From contig JYJN01000138.1 of the NCBI GenBank assembly GCA_003263845.1, forward strand, positions 57,378 through 121,377: DNA of 64,000 nucleotides. The letters run 5' to 3'. Origin of the DNA: Vibrio aestivus. GTDB lineage: Bacteria; Pseudomonadota; Gammaproteobacteria; Enterobacterales; Vibrionaceae. Numbering within the stretch: position 1 is the first letter of the stretch; each line of letters opens with the position of its first letter. Positions 30,090 to 39,830 of this stretch are shown here, one piece after another. A program made the translations under genes and the position numbers. The notes under the pieces were generated by a model. The model was not told the origin of the DNA, ran no database searches, and was given only the letters and a program-made list of their open reading frames with translations.

Positions 30090-30184
30090 GCTTTCGTTCC
30101 AATGAAAATGTTTGTGTCGATATAATGACCGCAAAGCTAATCGTAAGCAATGCTAAAGAGGGTATAGCTCGCTGTTATCGCTAT

Positions 30185-30221
30185 AAAAAAGGGCTGCCGC
30201 TAGTATCAATAACGACAGCCC
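30185..30221 (-). terminator. intrinsic terminator after hemL
   Basis: On the minus strand GGGCTGTCG…CGGCAGCCC (nine pairs, one mismatch) followed by TTTTTT, 19 bases past the hemL stop. Confidence 0.85.
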
Positions 30222-30240
30222 GTTGATAAAGAGGAAAGTA

Positions 30241-31533
30241 TTAAGCTTCTTGCGCTATGATCGCAAAACAGCGATCAGCGGCTTCTAGTGTCGCTTCTAT
30301 CTCTTTAGAGCTATGAGCGAGAGAGGTAAAGCTTGCCTCAAACGCAGATGGAGCAAGGTAGACACCGTGTTCAATCATTAGATGGAAGAAGCGCTTAAAG
30401 CGGTCGATATCGCATTTAGCGACGTCGTCATAACAAGTAATGCTTGTTTGCTCGGTAAAGAAGAAGCCAAACATGCCACCCACTTGATTGACTTGCAGTG
30501 GCACACCATGCTTGTCTGCAAGAGATTTGAAACCATCTGCCAATTGCTTAGTTTTCGCGGCAAGACGTTTTTCATTGCCTTCTTCTTTAAGAAGATTCAA
30601 ACAAGCGTAACCAGCCGCCATAGCAACAGGGTTACCTGATAGTGTACCTGCTTGATAAACTGGGCCAGTTGGGGCGATATATTGCATCACATCTTTACGG
30701 CCACCAAATGCGCCAACAGGCATACCACCACCGATGACTTTACCCAAAGTGGTCAGGTCTGGCTTAATGTTGTAGTGTGCTTGAGCACCGCCTAATGCAA
30801 CGCGAAAGCCTGTCATTACCTCGTCAAAAATCAGTAGTGCGCCTTCTTGATCACAGATCTCACGCAGGCCTTCGTGGAAACCTTCAACGGGTGGAATACA
30901 GTTCATGTTACCGGCAACCGGTTCAACAATGATACAAGCAATTTCACCCTTGTTTGCTGCAAAAAGTTCACGTACAGAATCTAGGTTGTTGAACGTTGCA
31001 GTGAGTGTGTATTTTGCAAAGTCAGCAGGAACACCTGGCGAGCTAGGTTGACCTAATGTCAAAGCACCGGAACCTGCTTTGACAAGCAGGCTGTCAGCGT
31101 GGCCGTGGTAACAACCTTCGAATTTAAGAATCTTATCGCGACCAGTAAACCCACGAGCTAGACGAATAGCACTCATAGTTGCTTCTGTGCCAGAGCTCAC
31201 CATGCGTACCTGCTCCATTGAAGGGACAAGTTCAGACACAAGCTCTGCCATTTGAATTTCCATTTCGGTTGGCGCACCAAAACTTAAACCACGTTGTGCA
31301 GCATTAATTACTGCATCACGAATAACACCGTGGTTGTGGCCAAGAATCATAGGCCCCCAAGAACCAACGTAATCAATGTAGGCTTTGCCGTCAGCATCGA
31401 AAATCAGAGGACCATCGGCTCTCTCAACAAAAATAGGGGAGCCGCCAACGCCGTTAAAAGCACGAACTGGCGAGTTAACGCCACCCGGAATGGTGTTTTG
31501 TGCTTTTTCATAAAGCTCTGCTGATTTGGTCAT
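30241..31533 (-). CDS. hemL: glutamate-1-semialdehyde 2,1-aminomutase
   Basis: PLP enzyme of 430 residues that converts glutamate-1-semialdehyde to 5-aminolevulinate, the committed C5 step of tetrapyrrole synthesis. The PLP lysine lies in [18 protein letters not shown] (about residue 265). Other family signatures are [12 protein letters not shown] near the N-terminus, [24 protein letters not shown] and the conserved [15 protein letters not shown]. Length matches the family. The gene is divergent from erpA, sharing a 264-base intergenic region. A strong terminator follows. Confidence 0.97.
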   Translation of the reverse strand: MTKSAELYEKAQNTIPGGVNSPVRAFNGVGGSPIFVERADGPLIFDADGKAYIDYVGSWGPMILGHNHGVIRDAVINAAQRGLSFGAPTEMEIQMAELVSELVPSMEQVRMVSSGTEATMSAIRLARGFTGRDKILKFEGCYHGHADSLLVKAGSGALTLGQPSSPGVPADFAKYTLTATFNNLDSVRELFAANKGEIACIIVEPVAGNMNCIPPVEGFHEGLREICDQEGALLIFDEVMTGFRVALGGAQAHYNIKPDLTTLGKVIGGGMPVGAFGGRKDVMQYIAPTGPVYQAGTLSGNPVAMAAGYACLNLLKEEGNEKRLAAKTKQLADGFKSLADKHGVPLQVNQVGGMFGFFFTEQTSITCYDDVAKCDIDRFKRFFHLMIEHGVYLAPSAFEASFTSLAHSSKEIEATLEAADRCFAIIAQEA

Positions 31534-31688
31534 GGATGTATCCTCTTATGATTGCTAGGACCAATTTGGCTCGCATTGTACCTATCCCTATCGAACTAGG
31601 AATGTTTTGCGCCACATTCTGGTTAGATTTAGAACAGAAACGGCCAAAAAAGCGCGAAAAAATCGGATTTTGACTTAACTTGCGGTGA

Positions 31689-31713
31689 ATACTTGAACGG
31701 AACAGTCAGGTAT
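31689..31713 (+). promoter_or_regulatory. IscR type 1 operator at the erpA promoter
   Basis: The 25 bases fit the type 1 IscR consensus (ATASYYGACT-R-WWWY-AGTCRRSTAT) in 22 positions; the right half AGTCAGGTAT is perfect. It overlaps the predicted −35 box and spacer of the erpA promoter, the position for repression by Fe-S-loaded IscR, as reported for E. coli erpA. Confidence 0.78.
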
Positions 31714-31721
31714 TAGATAAT
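31693..31721 (+). promoter_or_regulatory. predicted sigma-70 promoter of erpA
   Basis: TTGAAC-N17-GATAAT, with transcription expected to start near 31728, about 70 bases before the erpA start codon. Confidence 0.5.
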
Positions 31722-31797
31722 CGCTAGATTATTAGAACAAGTTTGACTCAACAACTTTAACTAGCTGTTGGGCATCACACGAATGAGAGAGGTCATC

Positions 31798-32139
31798 GTG
31801 AGCGAAGTAAATATCCCACTATCATTTTCGGATGCAGCTGCAACACGCGTTAGAACGCTGATCGCTGAGGAAGAGAATCCAGAACTAAAATTGCGCGTCT
31901 ACATCACGGGTGGTGGTTGTAGTGGTTTCCAATATGGTTTCACGTTTGATGAGAGTGTGAATGAAGGTGACACCACAATTGAAAACAGCGGCGTAACGCT
32001 TGTGGTCGATCCAATGAGTTTACAATACCTTGTCGGTGGTGTGGTTGATTACACCGAAGGCCTCGAAGGGGCTCGTTTCTTTGTAAACAATCCAAACGCA
32101 ACAACAACTTGCGGTTGTGGTGCGTCATTCAGCGTTTAA
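31798..32139 (+). CDS. erpA: iron-sulfur cluster insertion protein ErpA
   Basis: A-type Fe-S carrier of 113 residues that delivers clusters to apo-enzymes, including those of isoprenoid synthesis. The three ligand cysteines are visible: Cys41 in [11 protein letters not shown], and Cys105 and Cys107 in [12 protein letters not shown] at the C-terminus. The GTG at 31798 is chosen because GAGAGAGG lies six bases before it and because the orthologues begin M-S-E; in-frame starts further upstream (31768, 31783) would add residues absent from the family. It is divergent from hemL and has an IscR-type operator in its promoter. Confidence 0.95.
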   Translation: MSEVNIPLSFSDAAATRVRTLIAEEENPELKLRVYITGGGCSGFQYGFTFDESVNEGDTTIENSGVTLVVDPMSLQYLVGGVVDYTEGLEGARFFVNNPNATTTCGCGASFSV

Positions 32140-32302
32140 CGCTATTTTTCTTTCCTCTCACTAATCCAAAAAAGTGAGACTGGCGTAATATCCCCCATAA
32201 GTTCATTTTATTTATGAGCACTTATTGTATAGGGTAAGTGTTCATAATAAAAAAAGTTAGAGTCAATGATGAACATTGATGAAACGAATACAAGGGATTG
32301 TT

Positions 32303-33406
32303 ATGCCAAAGTACTCTCCGAACGGGTTCTTTTCCGCTCGTCCATATTTAGTCTCTCTTATTCTTGTGCTTTTACTCGCTCTTTGGCTAGGGATGGGTAG
32401 TACGAATGCACAAGAAGAAAACACTTCAACGTCAGAAGAATCAGTGCCACTCGCCAAAGTCGCCTTCGAAACGTTTGTCTCACAGCCGACCTTTCGCTCT
32501 ATAGATTTATATGGTCGAACAGCGCCAGATAAACAGGCGCGATTAGGCGCTGAGTTCAGCGGGAAAATTATCGATCTTAAAGTAAGCAAAGGTGAGTTCG
32601 TAAAAAAAGGGCAGCATATTGCTCAGATTGATAAAGGCGATCTCAACATCCAGTTGGAGCGTGCCCAAGCGATGCTCCAAGTGAAGCAGAAAGAGTTTAA
32701 GGCAGCGGAGTCTTTGAAGAGCCGTGGCTTACAAGGGGAGGTGGCCTATGCCACAGCTCAAGCCGCATTAGCAGAAGCAAAAGCAGGGGTGAGTAACGCC
32801 AAGTTGTCTTTGCGTAATACTGTGGTTCGCGCACCATTCGAGGGCTATGTTGACCACCTATTCATCGAGTTAGGCGATTACGTTGGCATTGGCGATCCAG
32901 TCGCAACTGTGATCGATCTCAGTAAGCTTGTGATTGAAGCGGACGTGAGCGAAAGACACATTCAGTACATTGCTAATGGGCAAGAGGCGACTGTTCGCTT
33001 CATTAATGACCAAACCGTAACAGGCAAAGTTCGCTACATGTCGCGTATATCTTCGGAGTCGACCAACACTTTCCCAATTGAAATCGAAGTGGCAAACCCA
33101 GAACGCAAAATCCCCGCGGGTATCAGCACCGAAGTGACTTTGGATCTTCAAGAGCAAATGGCAGTGAAAGTGACACCTGCAATGCTGGCGTTGGATGAAG
33201 AAGGCAACTTAGGGGTTAAAACTCTGCAAGATGATTTGGTCGAGTTCATACCAATTCAGTTGGTAAAAGCTGAGCAAGACGGTGTTTGGCTCTCTGGTCT
33301 CGGTGATCAAGTGAGTATCATCACTGTTGGGCAAGGCTTTGTTCGACATGGTGATAAAGTTGTCGCGGTTGAGCAAGATCGCACATCACAGCAATTAAAC
33401 AACTAG
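32303..33406 (+). CDS. RND efflux pump, membrane fusion protein
   Basis: Periplasmic adaptor subunit of a resistance-nodulation-division pump, 367 residues. There is an N-terminal signal/anchor (LVSLILVLLLALWLG), then the half-lipoyl motif RLGAEFSGKIIDLKVSKGEFVKKGQHIAQID, a coiled-coil hairpin (about 115–165), the second half-lipoyl VRAPFEGYVDHLFIELGDYVGIGDPVATV, and beta-barrel domains. It would link the inner-membrane pump just downstream to an outer-membrane TolC-like channel, which is not in this window. ATG 32303 follows AAGGGA; ATG 32279 is a possible alternative. The stop is 12 bases before the pump gene. Confidence 0.9.
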   Translation: MPKYSPNGFFSARPYLVSLILVLLLALWLGMGSTNAQEENTSTSEESVPLAKVAFETFVSQPTFRSIDLYGRTAPDKQARLGAEFSGKIIDLKVSKGEFVKKGQHIAQIDKGDLNIQLERAQAMLQVKQKEFKAAESLKSRGLQGEVAYATAQAALAEAKAGVSNAKLSLRNTVVRAPFEGYVDHLFIELGDYVGIGDPVATVIDLSKLVIEADVSERHIQYIANGQEATVRFINDQTVTGKVRYMSRISSESTNTFPIEIEVANPERKIPAGISTEVTLDLQEQMAVKVTPAMLALDEEGNLGVKTLQDDLVEFIPIQLVKAEQDGVWLSGLGDQVSIITVGQGFVRHGDKVVAVEQDRTSQQLNN

Positions 33407-33418
33407 GAGGTGTGATAA

Positions 33419-36400
33419 ATGTTCACACTGATTGATGCGGCGCTATCGCGCACGCGGACCATGCTGACGTTGTTGCTGATGATATTAATTGCCGGCGCAG
33501 TCACTTATGTCACGATTCCTAAAGAGTCGAGTCCAGACATTACCATTCCAGTGATCTACGTATCAGTAAGTCACCAAGGGATATCACCATCCGATGCAGA
33601 GCGTTTGCTGGTACGTCCTATTGAGCAGGAGCTGCGTTCTATTGAAGGCGTAAAAGAGATGACAGCGACTGCCTCAGAAGGTCACGCGTCTGTTGTGCTT
33701 GAGTTTTCTGTTGGTGTCGATTTGAACAAAGCCATGGCCGATGTTCGTGACGCCGTTGACCTGGCGAAACCTAAGCTGCCTGCGGACAGTGACGAACCTA
33801 CTGTTAATGAGGTGACGTTTGCCTCTGAAGAACCTGTCTTGTCGGTTGTGCTATACGGTACGGTACCTGAACGTACCAACGTACTTATTGCTCGTAAACT
33901 ACGAGACAAACTGGAAAGTTACCGACAAGTTCTGGAAGTGGACATTGCCGGTGACCGCGAAGATATTGTTGAAATCATTGTCGATCCACTACTCATGGAA
34001 AGCTATGGTTTAGACCAAGGCGATATCTATAACCTTATTGCATTAAACAACCGCGTCGTGGCGGCAGGCTTTGTTGACACAGGCTATGGCCGCTTCTCTG
34101 TCAAAGTACCTTCAGTATTTGATTCACTTAAAGATGTCTTAGAGCTGCCGATCAAAGTTGATGGTAAGCAGGTAATTACCTTTGGTGATGTTGCCACGGT
34201 TAGACGTGCGTTCCGTGATCCGGAAAGCTTTGCTCGTCTAGACGGAAAAACTGCTGTCGTCCTCGATGTGAAAAAGCGCGCGGGTGAGAACATCATTGAA
34301 ACCGTGGAACTTGTTAAAGCGGTAATACATGAAGCTCAGAAGTTACCGGATTGGCCGAATAATCTATTAGTAAAATACACGTGGGACCAATCTGATGATG
34401 TGAAGATCATGCTTAATGATCTACAAAACAACATTTTGTCAGCCATTATCTTAGTGGTGATCGTCATCATCGCAATTCTTGGCGTAAGAACAGCTTTGCT
34501 AGTGGGAATCTCGATTCCCGGCTCGTTCTTAACAGGACTATTGGTACTGTCTGTATTCGGACTGACCGTCAATATCGTTGTGCTTTTCTCTTTGATTATG
34601 GCGGTGGGCATGCTGGTGGATGGCGCCATCGTGGTGACCGAGTTTGCAGACAGGCGGATGCAAGAGGGCACGCCAAGGCGTGAAGCGTATCGAGATGCGG
34701 CTAAACGTATGGCTTGGCCGATTACGGCTTCTACGGCCACAACATTAGCTGCGTTTGCACCATTGCTTTTTTGGCCGGATATTACCGGTGAGTTCATGAA
34801 GTACTTGCCACTCACCTTGATTGCTACGTTGGCAGCGTCATTGGTGATGGCACTTCTATTTGTTCCGGTGCTCGGAGGACTAATTGGTAAGCCACAGAAC
34901 GTTAATCCGCAGAATCGAGCAAAAATGGTGGCCTTGCATGAAGGCGATTTCTCTAAAGCAACTGGGATTACTAAGCTCTACTACCACACGCTAGCGATTG
35001 CTATTAAGCACCCGCTTAAAATATTGATGTTAGCGATATTAATGGCTGTTGGAGTCGGCTTTACCTACAGTAAAGCGGGCTTGGGCGCTGAGTTCTTCCC
35101 TGAAGTCGATCCGCCATTTTTTACGGTGAAAGTACGTTCTTATGGTGATCTGTCGATCAACGAAAAAGACGTCATTATGCGCGATATCGAACAAGTGATG
35201 CTGGGGCATGATGAATTTGAAAGCGTCTACACCAAAACGGGAGGTAAGGAAGAGATCGGTCAGATCCAAATTACGCCGGTTGATTGGCAGTATCGTCGTA
35301 AAGTCAAATCCATCATCGAAGAGCTGGAAGAAACGACCAGTAAGTTCGCTGGGGTGGAGATCGAATATAAGTTCCCTGATGCAGGGCCTCCGGTTGAGCA
35401 TGATTTAGTGATAGAGATGAGCTCAACAACACCGGACAACCTAGATGCAGCAGCGAAGCAGATACGTAAATGGGCAGACAATAATCCGATCTTTACCAAC
35501 TTGAGCGATAACTCTAGTAAAGAAGGAATTGATTGGCAAATTGATATCCGACGCGATGACGCTTCTCGATTTGCGGCAGATGCGACTTTGGTTGGCAACA
35601 CCGTTCAGTTTGTAACAAACGGACTTAAGATTGGTGATTACTTGCCAGATGATGCGAACGAAGAAGTGGATATTCTGGTTCGTTATCCAACAGAGAAGCG
35701 GGATATTGGGCGCTTTGATCAGCTGAGAGTAAAAACCCCAGCAGGTTTAGTTCCAATCACCAACTTCGCGAGCATTGTGCCTGAAACCAAACAGGATACG
35801 ATTCACCGTGTCGATGGCCAGCGTATTATCAGTATCATGGCAGACATGAAGGAGGGCTACAACTTAGCGCTTGAACTGCCAAATATCGAAAAAGCTTTGT
35901 CTGAACTCGATTTACCAAGCGGTGTTGAGTTTAAGATCCGTGGTCAAAACGAAGAGCAGAACAACTCGTCAGCCTTCTTGCAGAAAGCATTTTTGATTGC
36001 CTTAGCGGTGATGGCTTTGATCCTCATTACGCAGTTCAATAGCTTCTATCAGGCCTTCTTGATCTTGAGTGCGGTATTGTTCTCAACGGTTGGGGTATTT
36101 GCAGGCTTACTGATCTTCCAAAAACCGTTTGGCATTATTATGTCGGGTATCGGGGTGATTGCGCTGGCGGGTATCGTGGTTAACAACAACATCGTATTGA
36201 TAGATACATTTAACCAATTACTGCGCCGTGGTTTAAGTAAGCAAGAGGCGATTCTTCGCACTGGTGTTCAGCGTTTAAGGCCAGTATTGCTGACAACAGT
36301 CACCACCATTCTCGGTTTGTTACCTATGGTGCTCGAGATGAACATCGACCTTATCAACCAGAAGATTGAGTTTGGTGCACCAAGTACGCAGTGGTGGTCT

Positions 36401-36562
36401 CAATTGGCGACCGCAGTTGCGGGTGGCTTGGCGTTTGCGACCGTACTTACATTGGTACTGACGCCATGTATGTTGATGCTAGGCCGCAACCATAATCTGG
36501 AAAAAGCAGAGGATAAACTTCAAGAAGAGAGTGCGCCTGCTCAAGAGAGTACCGCACAATAA
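33419..36562 (+). CDS. RND efflux pump, inner-membrane transporter
   Basis: Proton- or sodium-driven efflux pump of 1047 residues with the RND layout: helix 1 near the start, a large periplasmic porter domain (about 35–330), helices 2–6, a second porter domain (about 560–860) and helices 8–12. PKESSPDITIPVIYV, GMLVDGAIVVTE (the helix 4 acidic residue), and GIVVNNNIVLID in the C-half are typical of the AcrB/MexB superfamily. It belongs to the branch whose members often export varied small molecules; the substrate cannot be told. AGGAGG precedes the ATG. It forms an operon with the fusion protein and ends at a strong terminator. Confidence 0.93.
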   Translation: MFTLIDAALSRTRTMLTLLLMILIAGAVTYVTIPKESSPDITIPVIYVSVSHQGISPSDAERLLVRPIEQELRSIEGVKEMTATASEGHASVVLEFSVGVDLNKAMADVRDAVDLAKPKLPADSDEPTVNEVTFASEEPVLSVVLYGTVPERTNVLIARKLRDKLESYRQVLEVDIAGDREDIVEIIVDPLLMESYGLDQGDIYNLIALNNRVVAAGFVDTGYGRFSVKVPSVFDSLKDVLELPIKVDGKQVITFGDVATVRRAFRDPESFARLDGKTAVVLDVKKRAGENIIETVELVKAVIHEAQKLPDWPNNLLVKYTWDQSDDVKIMLNDLQNNILSAIILVVIVIIAILGVRTALLVGISIPGSFLTGLLVLSVFGLTVNIVVLFSLIMAVGMLVDGAIVVTEFADRRMQEGTPRREAYRDAAKRMAWPITASTATTLAAFAPLLFWPDITGEFMKYLPLTLIATLAASLVMALLFVPVLGGLIGKPQNVNPQNRAKMVALHEGDFSKATGITKLYYHTLAIAIKHPLKILMLAILMAVGVGFTYSKAGLGAEFFPEVDPPFFTVKVRSYGDLSINEKDVIMRDIEQVMLGHDEFESVYTKTGGKEEIGQIQITPVDWQYRRKVKSIIEELEETTSKFAGVEIEYKFPDAGPPVEHDLVIEMSSTTPDNLDAAAKQIRKWADNNPIFTNLSDNSSKEGIDWQIDIRRDDASRFAADATLVGNTVQFVTNGLKIGDYLPDDANEEVDILVRYPTEKRDIGRFDQLRVKTPAGLVPITNFASIVPETKQDTIHRVDGQRIISIMADMKEGYNLALELPNIEKALSELDLPSGVEFKIRGQNEEQNNSSAFLQKAFLIALAVMALILITQFNSFYQAFLILSAVLFSTVGVFAGLLIFQKPFGIIMSGIGVIALAGIVVNNNIVLIDTFNQLLRRGLSKQEAILRTGVQRLRPVLLTTVTTILGLLPMVLEMNIDLINQKIEFGAPSTQWWSQLATAVAGGLAFATVLTLVLTPCMLMLGRNHNLEKAEDKLQEESAPAQESTAQ

Positions 36563-36592
36563 TAAATGAGAAATAAAACGAAGTGATAACAG

Positions 36593-36621
36593 AAAGCCCG
36601 TCATAGTGACGGGCTTTTTTT
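36593..36621 (+). terminator. intrinsic terminator after the RND pump gene
   Basis: AAAGCCCGTCA-TAG-TGACGGGCTTTTTTT; 30 bases past the pump stop and convergent with the M23 peptidase gene. Confidence 0.92.
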
Positions 36622-36687
36622 GTGTTTTAAGAAACAGGACTGCAAATGTCTATCGCGATGTATATAGCAGCGGTTTTAAAGCATGTT

Positions 36688-37976
36688 TTACTTGGCAAAA
36701 AGTAGTTTGCTGTATCGATCTAGCGTAGCCAGTCTGAGCTTTGAATTTGCCAAATAAGTCGTTTTCGCTTTACCGGTCAGTGATTTTGACTGGGGCAGTT
36801 TAACGGTTCTTGGGTTCTTGTGAACGCCATTAACTAAGAACTCATAATGTAAGTGAGGGCCAGTTACACGACCAGTTCCGCCCAATGTCCCAATAGTTTG
36901 GCCTTGCTTAACGCGTTGACCTGTTTTCACGCGGCGCTTTTGTAGATGGAGGTATTTGGTGATGTAAGTATTACTGTGCTTGATAAAGACATAGTTACCA
37001 TTGAACTGATTGTAACCAGACTTTTGAACCACACCATCACCTGCCGCCCAGATAGGCGTGCCAACCGGTGCTGCGTAATCTGTTCCGCGGTGAGCGCGAA
37101 CTTTCCCCGTTACTGGGTGGCGACGTGTTGGGTTAAAGTTTGACGTTACACGGCGAAAGTCGAGTGGCGAGCGTAAGAATGCTTTTTTCATCGCTCGACC
37201 GTTTTCGTCGTAGTAATTGCCAGTATTGTCATCAAGAATGGCTTTGAACGTATCGCCTTGGTTAGTAAACACTGCGGCGATAATCTTACCTCGCCGATAA
37301 CCTCGCCTTCAACTACTTTCTCTTGATACAGCACTTGGAAGCTATCTTTACTGCGAATATCCAGTGCAAAGTCGATATCCCAACCAAAGATACCCGCGAG
37401 CTCCATGATTTGGTTGGCGGTTAAACCGGCTGAAATACCCGCATTCCAGAAGTTGGAGGTAATAGAAGCTTCGGCGTAGTTGTATTGATACGCCACCTCT
37501 TTTTTGTCCGTCTCTGAACGAAAGCCAGAGTCTGTACGGGTGATCTTGAAGGTTTCAAAAGCGCTTAAGCGGCGTTTTAGTTGAATCAGTTGGTCATCTT
37601 CATCAAAGCCAAACTCTAGTACATCACCGGGTCTTAAGCGAGACAGTTGACGCTCAATATCTTTATTGGTTGAAGTAAGCTGAAATAAAAGACGAGACGA
37701 TAAGCCTAGACGTTGAAACAAAATAGCGGCACTTTCGCCGTTACCGACTTTATGCTTCTCCCATCGCATAACTGCTGATGGAGCAACTTGATTGCCTGGC
37801 GATAGGGCTTCAGCATTAATGGTTAGTGGGTAGTGACGTCCCACTTCATATCGGCTCTCTTCAGGATGCAGATCTTTTGGATCGGGAAGAAAAAAGAGCG
37901 CGATAACAATGATAGCGCTAAATATAGCGATAAGGGCTCGGTGCATCCATGGAAGTCGAGCAAAAATAGACAGCAT
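36688..37976 (-). CDS. M23 family murein endopeptidase, MepM-like (one frameshift)
   Basis: Cell-wall hydrolase of about 429 residues that probably cuts D-Ala–mDAP cross-links. An N-terminal membrane anchor (about 12–32) is followed by an OapA/LysM-like domain (KVGNGESAAILFQRLGL) and the LytM/M23 domain. In that domain, zinc ligands are in HRGTDYAAP (His, Asp) and HLHYEF. The frame breaks near 37289. Adding one base restores EGEVIGEGKIIAAVFTNQGDTF and a single protein. The gene stands immediately upstream of tyrS on the other strand, the same divergent pair as in V. cholerae. A sequencing error is the likely cause of the break. Confidence 0.88.
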
Positions 37977-38106
37977 TTTTATCGTTCGTTCTGTGTGTAT
38001 TAAAAAAATAGCGAGCTGTTTAGTCTAACTGGTTTCAAAAAGCATCGCTATTCAAGTAAGATGGTGAATTAAACTATTTTTGCCAAATCTGTGGGAGTGA
38101 ACAAGA

Positions 38107-39292
38107 ATGGCGAGCATTGAAGCGGCACTAGCGAGATTAAGCGCGGTGTTGATGAGCTAATTCCAGAAGAAGAGCTGATTGCAAAACTAAAAGAGGGTCG
38201 TCCTCTTCGTATTAAACTAGGTGCCGATCCAACGGCTCCAGATATTCACCTTGGTCATACAGTCATTCTAAATAAACTGCGTGCGTTCCAAGAGCTAGGC
38301 CATGATGTAACATTCCTAATTGGTGATTTCACTGGCATGGTTGGTGACCCTACGGGTAAAAATACAACGCGTCCACCGCTAACTCGTGAAGATGTTCTGC
38401 GTAATGCTGAAACGTATAAAGAGCAAGTATTTAAGATCCTAGATCCTGCGAAAACTAAGATTGCCTTCAACTCTGAATGGTTATCTGAGCTTGGTGCAGA
38501 AGGTATGATTCGCCTCGCCGCAAGCCAAACTGTTGCACGTATGCTAGAACGTGACGATTTCAAAAAGCGTTACGGTAACAACCAACCAATTGCTATCCAT
38601 GAGTTTATGTATCCACTCCTACAAGGTTATGACTCAGTAGCAATGGAAACGGATGTTGAGCTTGGTGGTACTGACCAGAAGTTTAACCTTCTAATGGGTC
38701 GTGAACTACAAAAAGCGAACGGTCAAAAGCCTCAAGTTGTCTTAACGATGCCACTGCTTGTTGGTCTAGATGGCGTTAAGAAAATGTCTAAATCCGCTCA
38801 TAACTACATCGGTGTGAGCGAAGCGCCAAGCGAAATGTTTGGTAAGATCATGTCGATTTCTGATGATTTGATGTGGAGCTACTACGAGCTGCTATCTTTC
38901 CGTCCTCTAGAAGAGATTGCAGAGCTGAAAGCTGGCGTTGAAGCAGGCAAAAACCCACGTGACGTGAAAGTGGCGCTAGCAAAAGAGATTATTGCTTGTT
39001 TCCACTCAGAAGCTGACGCCGATGCTGCAGAGCAAGAGTTTGTAAACCGCTTTGCGAAGAACCAGATTCCAGACGAAATGCCTGAGTTTGAGTTTGATGC
39101 AGGTCGTCCGGTAAGCAACCTATTAAAAGAAGCGGCATTGTGTCCGTCATCTTCAGAAGCGATGCGCATGGTGAAGCAAGGCGCTGTTAAGATGGATGGC
39201 GAAAAGATTGCAGATAGCAAATTTTCACCGGAAGCCGTACTTACGTTTTCCAAGTAGGCAAACGTAAGTTTGCACGTATTACTATTAAGTAA
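38107..39292 (+). CDS. tyrS: tyrosyl-tRNA synthetase (two frameshifts)
   Basis: Class I aminoacyl-tRNA synthetase that charges tRNA-Tyr. The HIGH-type motif is in [13 protein letters not shown] and the KMSKS loop is [10 protein letters not shown]. The C-terminal S4 RNA-binding domain begins at [25 protein letters not shown]. The start MASIEAALA at 38107 is cut by a missing base near 38133 (restoring [16 protein letters not shown]). Another is missing near 39241, where the frame should continue [16 protein letters not shown] to the stop at 39290. The repaired protein is 395 residues, the length I recall for the V. cholerae enzyme. An essential gene with two one-base breaks argues for sequencing error. 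A terminator follows. Confidence 0.93.
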
Positions 39293-39313
39293 TCGGCAAT
39301 ATCTAGATTAATG

Positions 39314-39338
39314 AAAAGCGCCCAATGGGCGCTTTTTT
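39314..39338 (+). terminator. intrinsic terminator after tyrS
   Basis: AAAAGCGCCCAATGGGCGCTTTTTT; a short perfect stem with flanking A and T runs. Confidence 0.92.
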
Positions 39339-39549
39339 CGTTGTAAGAGCATGTGTTCGAGTGTTGTTTCTAAGCCTAGATATAGAGCGTGAATGCTGGC
39401 TAAGTCAGAGAGATTTTGCCAATGCTTATGCTCGATGAATATTGTTTTAACTAATTATTTTTACCGTGTATTGATTGTTCAATTTTATGTGAAGCTTTTA
39501 TGACAATGCGGATTTAAGGTAGAAAAGAACAGCTTTTGACTAGGGTATT

Positions 39550-39558
39550 TGCTAGACT
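39550..39558 (+). promoter_or_regulatory. possible extended −10 promoter of the transporter leader
   Basis: TG-C-TAGACT is an extended −10 element about 40 bases before the short leader ORF. No good −35 at the right spacing; transcription would start near 39565, giving a leader of about 265 bases. Confidence 0.3.
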
Positions 39559-39597
39559 ACGCCCGCTGCTAAATTAGCAGTAATCTTGGAGATAAAT

Positions 39598-39633
39598 ATG
39601 AACAATACCGACCATCCTCCAGTTGCTGGGTGA
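39598..39633 (+). CDS. short leader peptide upstream of the Mg transporter (candidate)
   Basis: An 11-residue reading frame, MNNTDHPPVAG, with TTGGAGA seven bases before its ATG. It contains an acidic residue and adjacent prolines. By analogy, short acidic and proline-rich leader ORFs (mgtL, mgtP) in enterobacterial mgtA and mgtCBR mRNAs sense low Mg or proline levels by ribosome behaviour. The ORF lies inside a nine-pair stem (39603–39611 with 39663–39671), so its translation would change folding of the RNA. Whether it is translated is unknown. Confidence 0.45.
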   Translation: MNNTDHPPVAG

Positions 39634-39681
39634 ATAATTTTAAGAGGGCATTGTAACCCGCTTCGGTATTGGCGCACTCCG

Positions 39682-39699
39682 TCCTACCTAGCGGTAGGA
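39682..39699 (+). terminator. hairpin in the Mg transporter leader
   Basis: TCCTACC-TAGC-GGTAGGA followed by CTATTTTCCTTT. A U-rich but interrupted tail makes it a weak or conditional terminator, about 130 bases before the transporter start. Confidence 0.4.
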
Positions 39700-39830
39700 T
39701 CTATTTTCCTTTCTCAATCACTCCTCATTTATTCAATCAAAGTAACTGTAAAGCTATAGTCATCCGACTAGGGATAGCTATGTCTTGTGTTACTTGATGG
39801 TCGTTACCTTTGCCAATCGGGAGATTCGCC

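Larger units (their letters stand above)
39339..39830 (+). other. 492-base region upstream of the Mg transporter gene, with a structured leader
   Basis: Bases 39339–39545 show nothing clear. From about 39550 it holds an extended −10 element, a short ORF (39598–39633) and several hairpins: a nine-pair stem joining 39603–39611 to 39663–39671, TCCTACC/GGTAGGA at 39682–39699, and a bulged stem at 39752–39779. A last imperfect stem (39812–39830) places the ribosome site of the transporter gene in its loop. No riboswitch class that I can recognise (including the M-box) fits. Confidence 0.6.
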
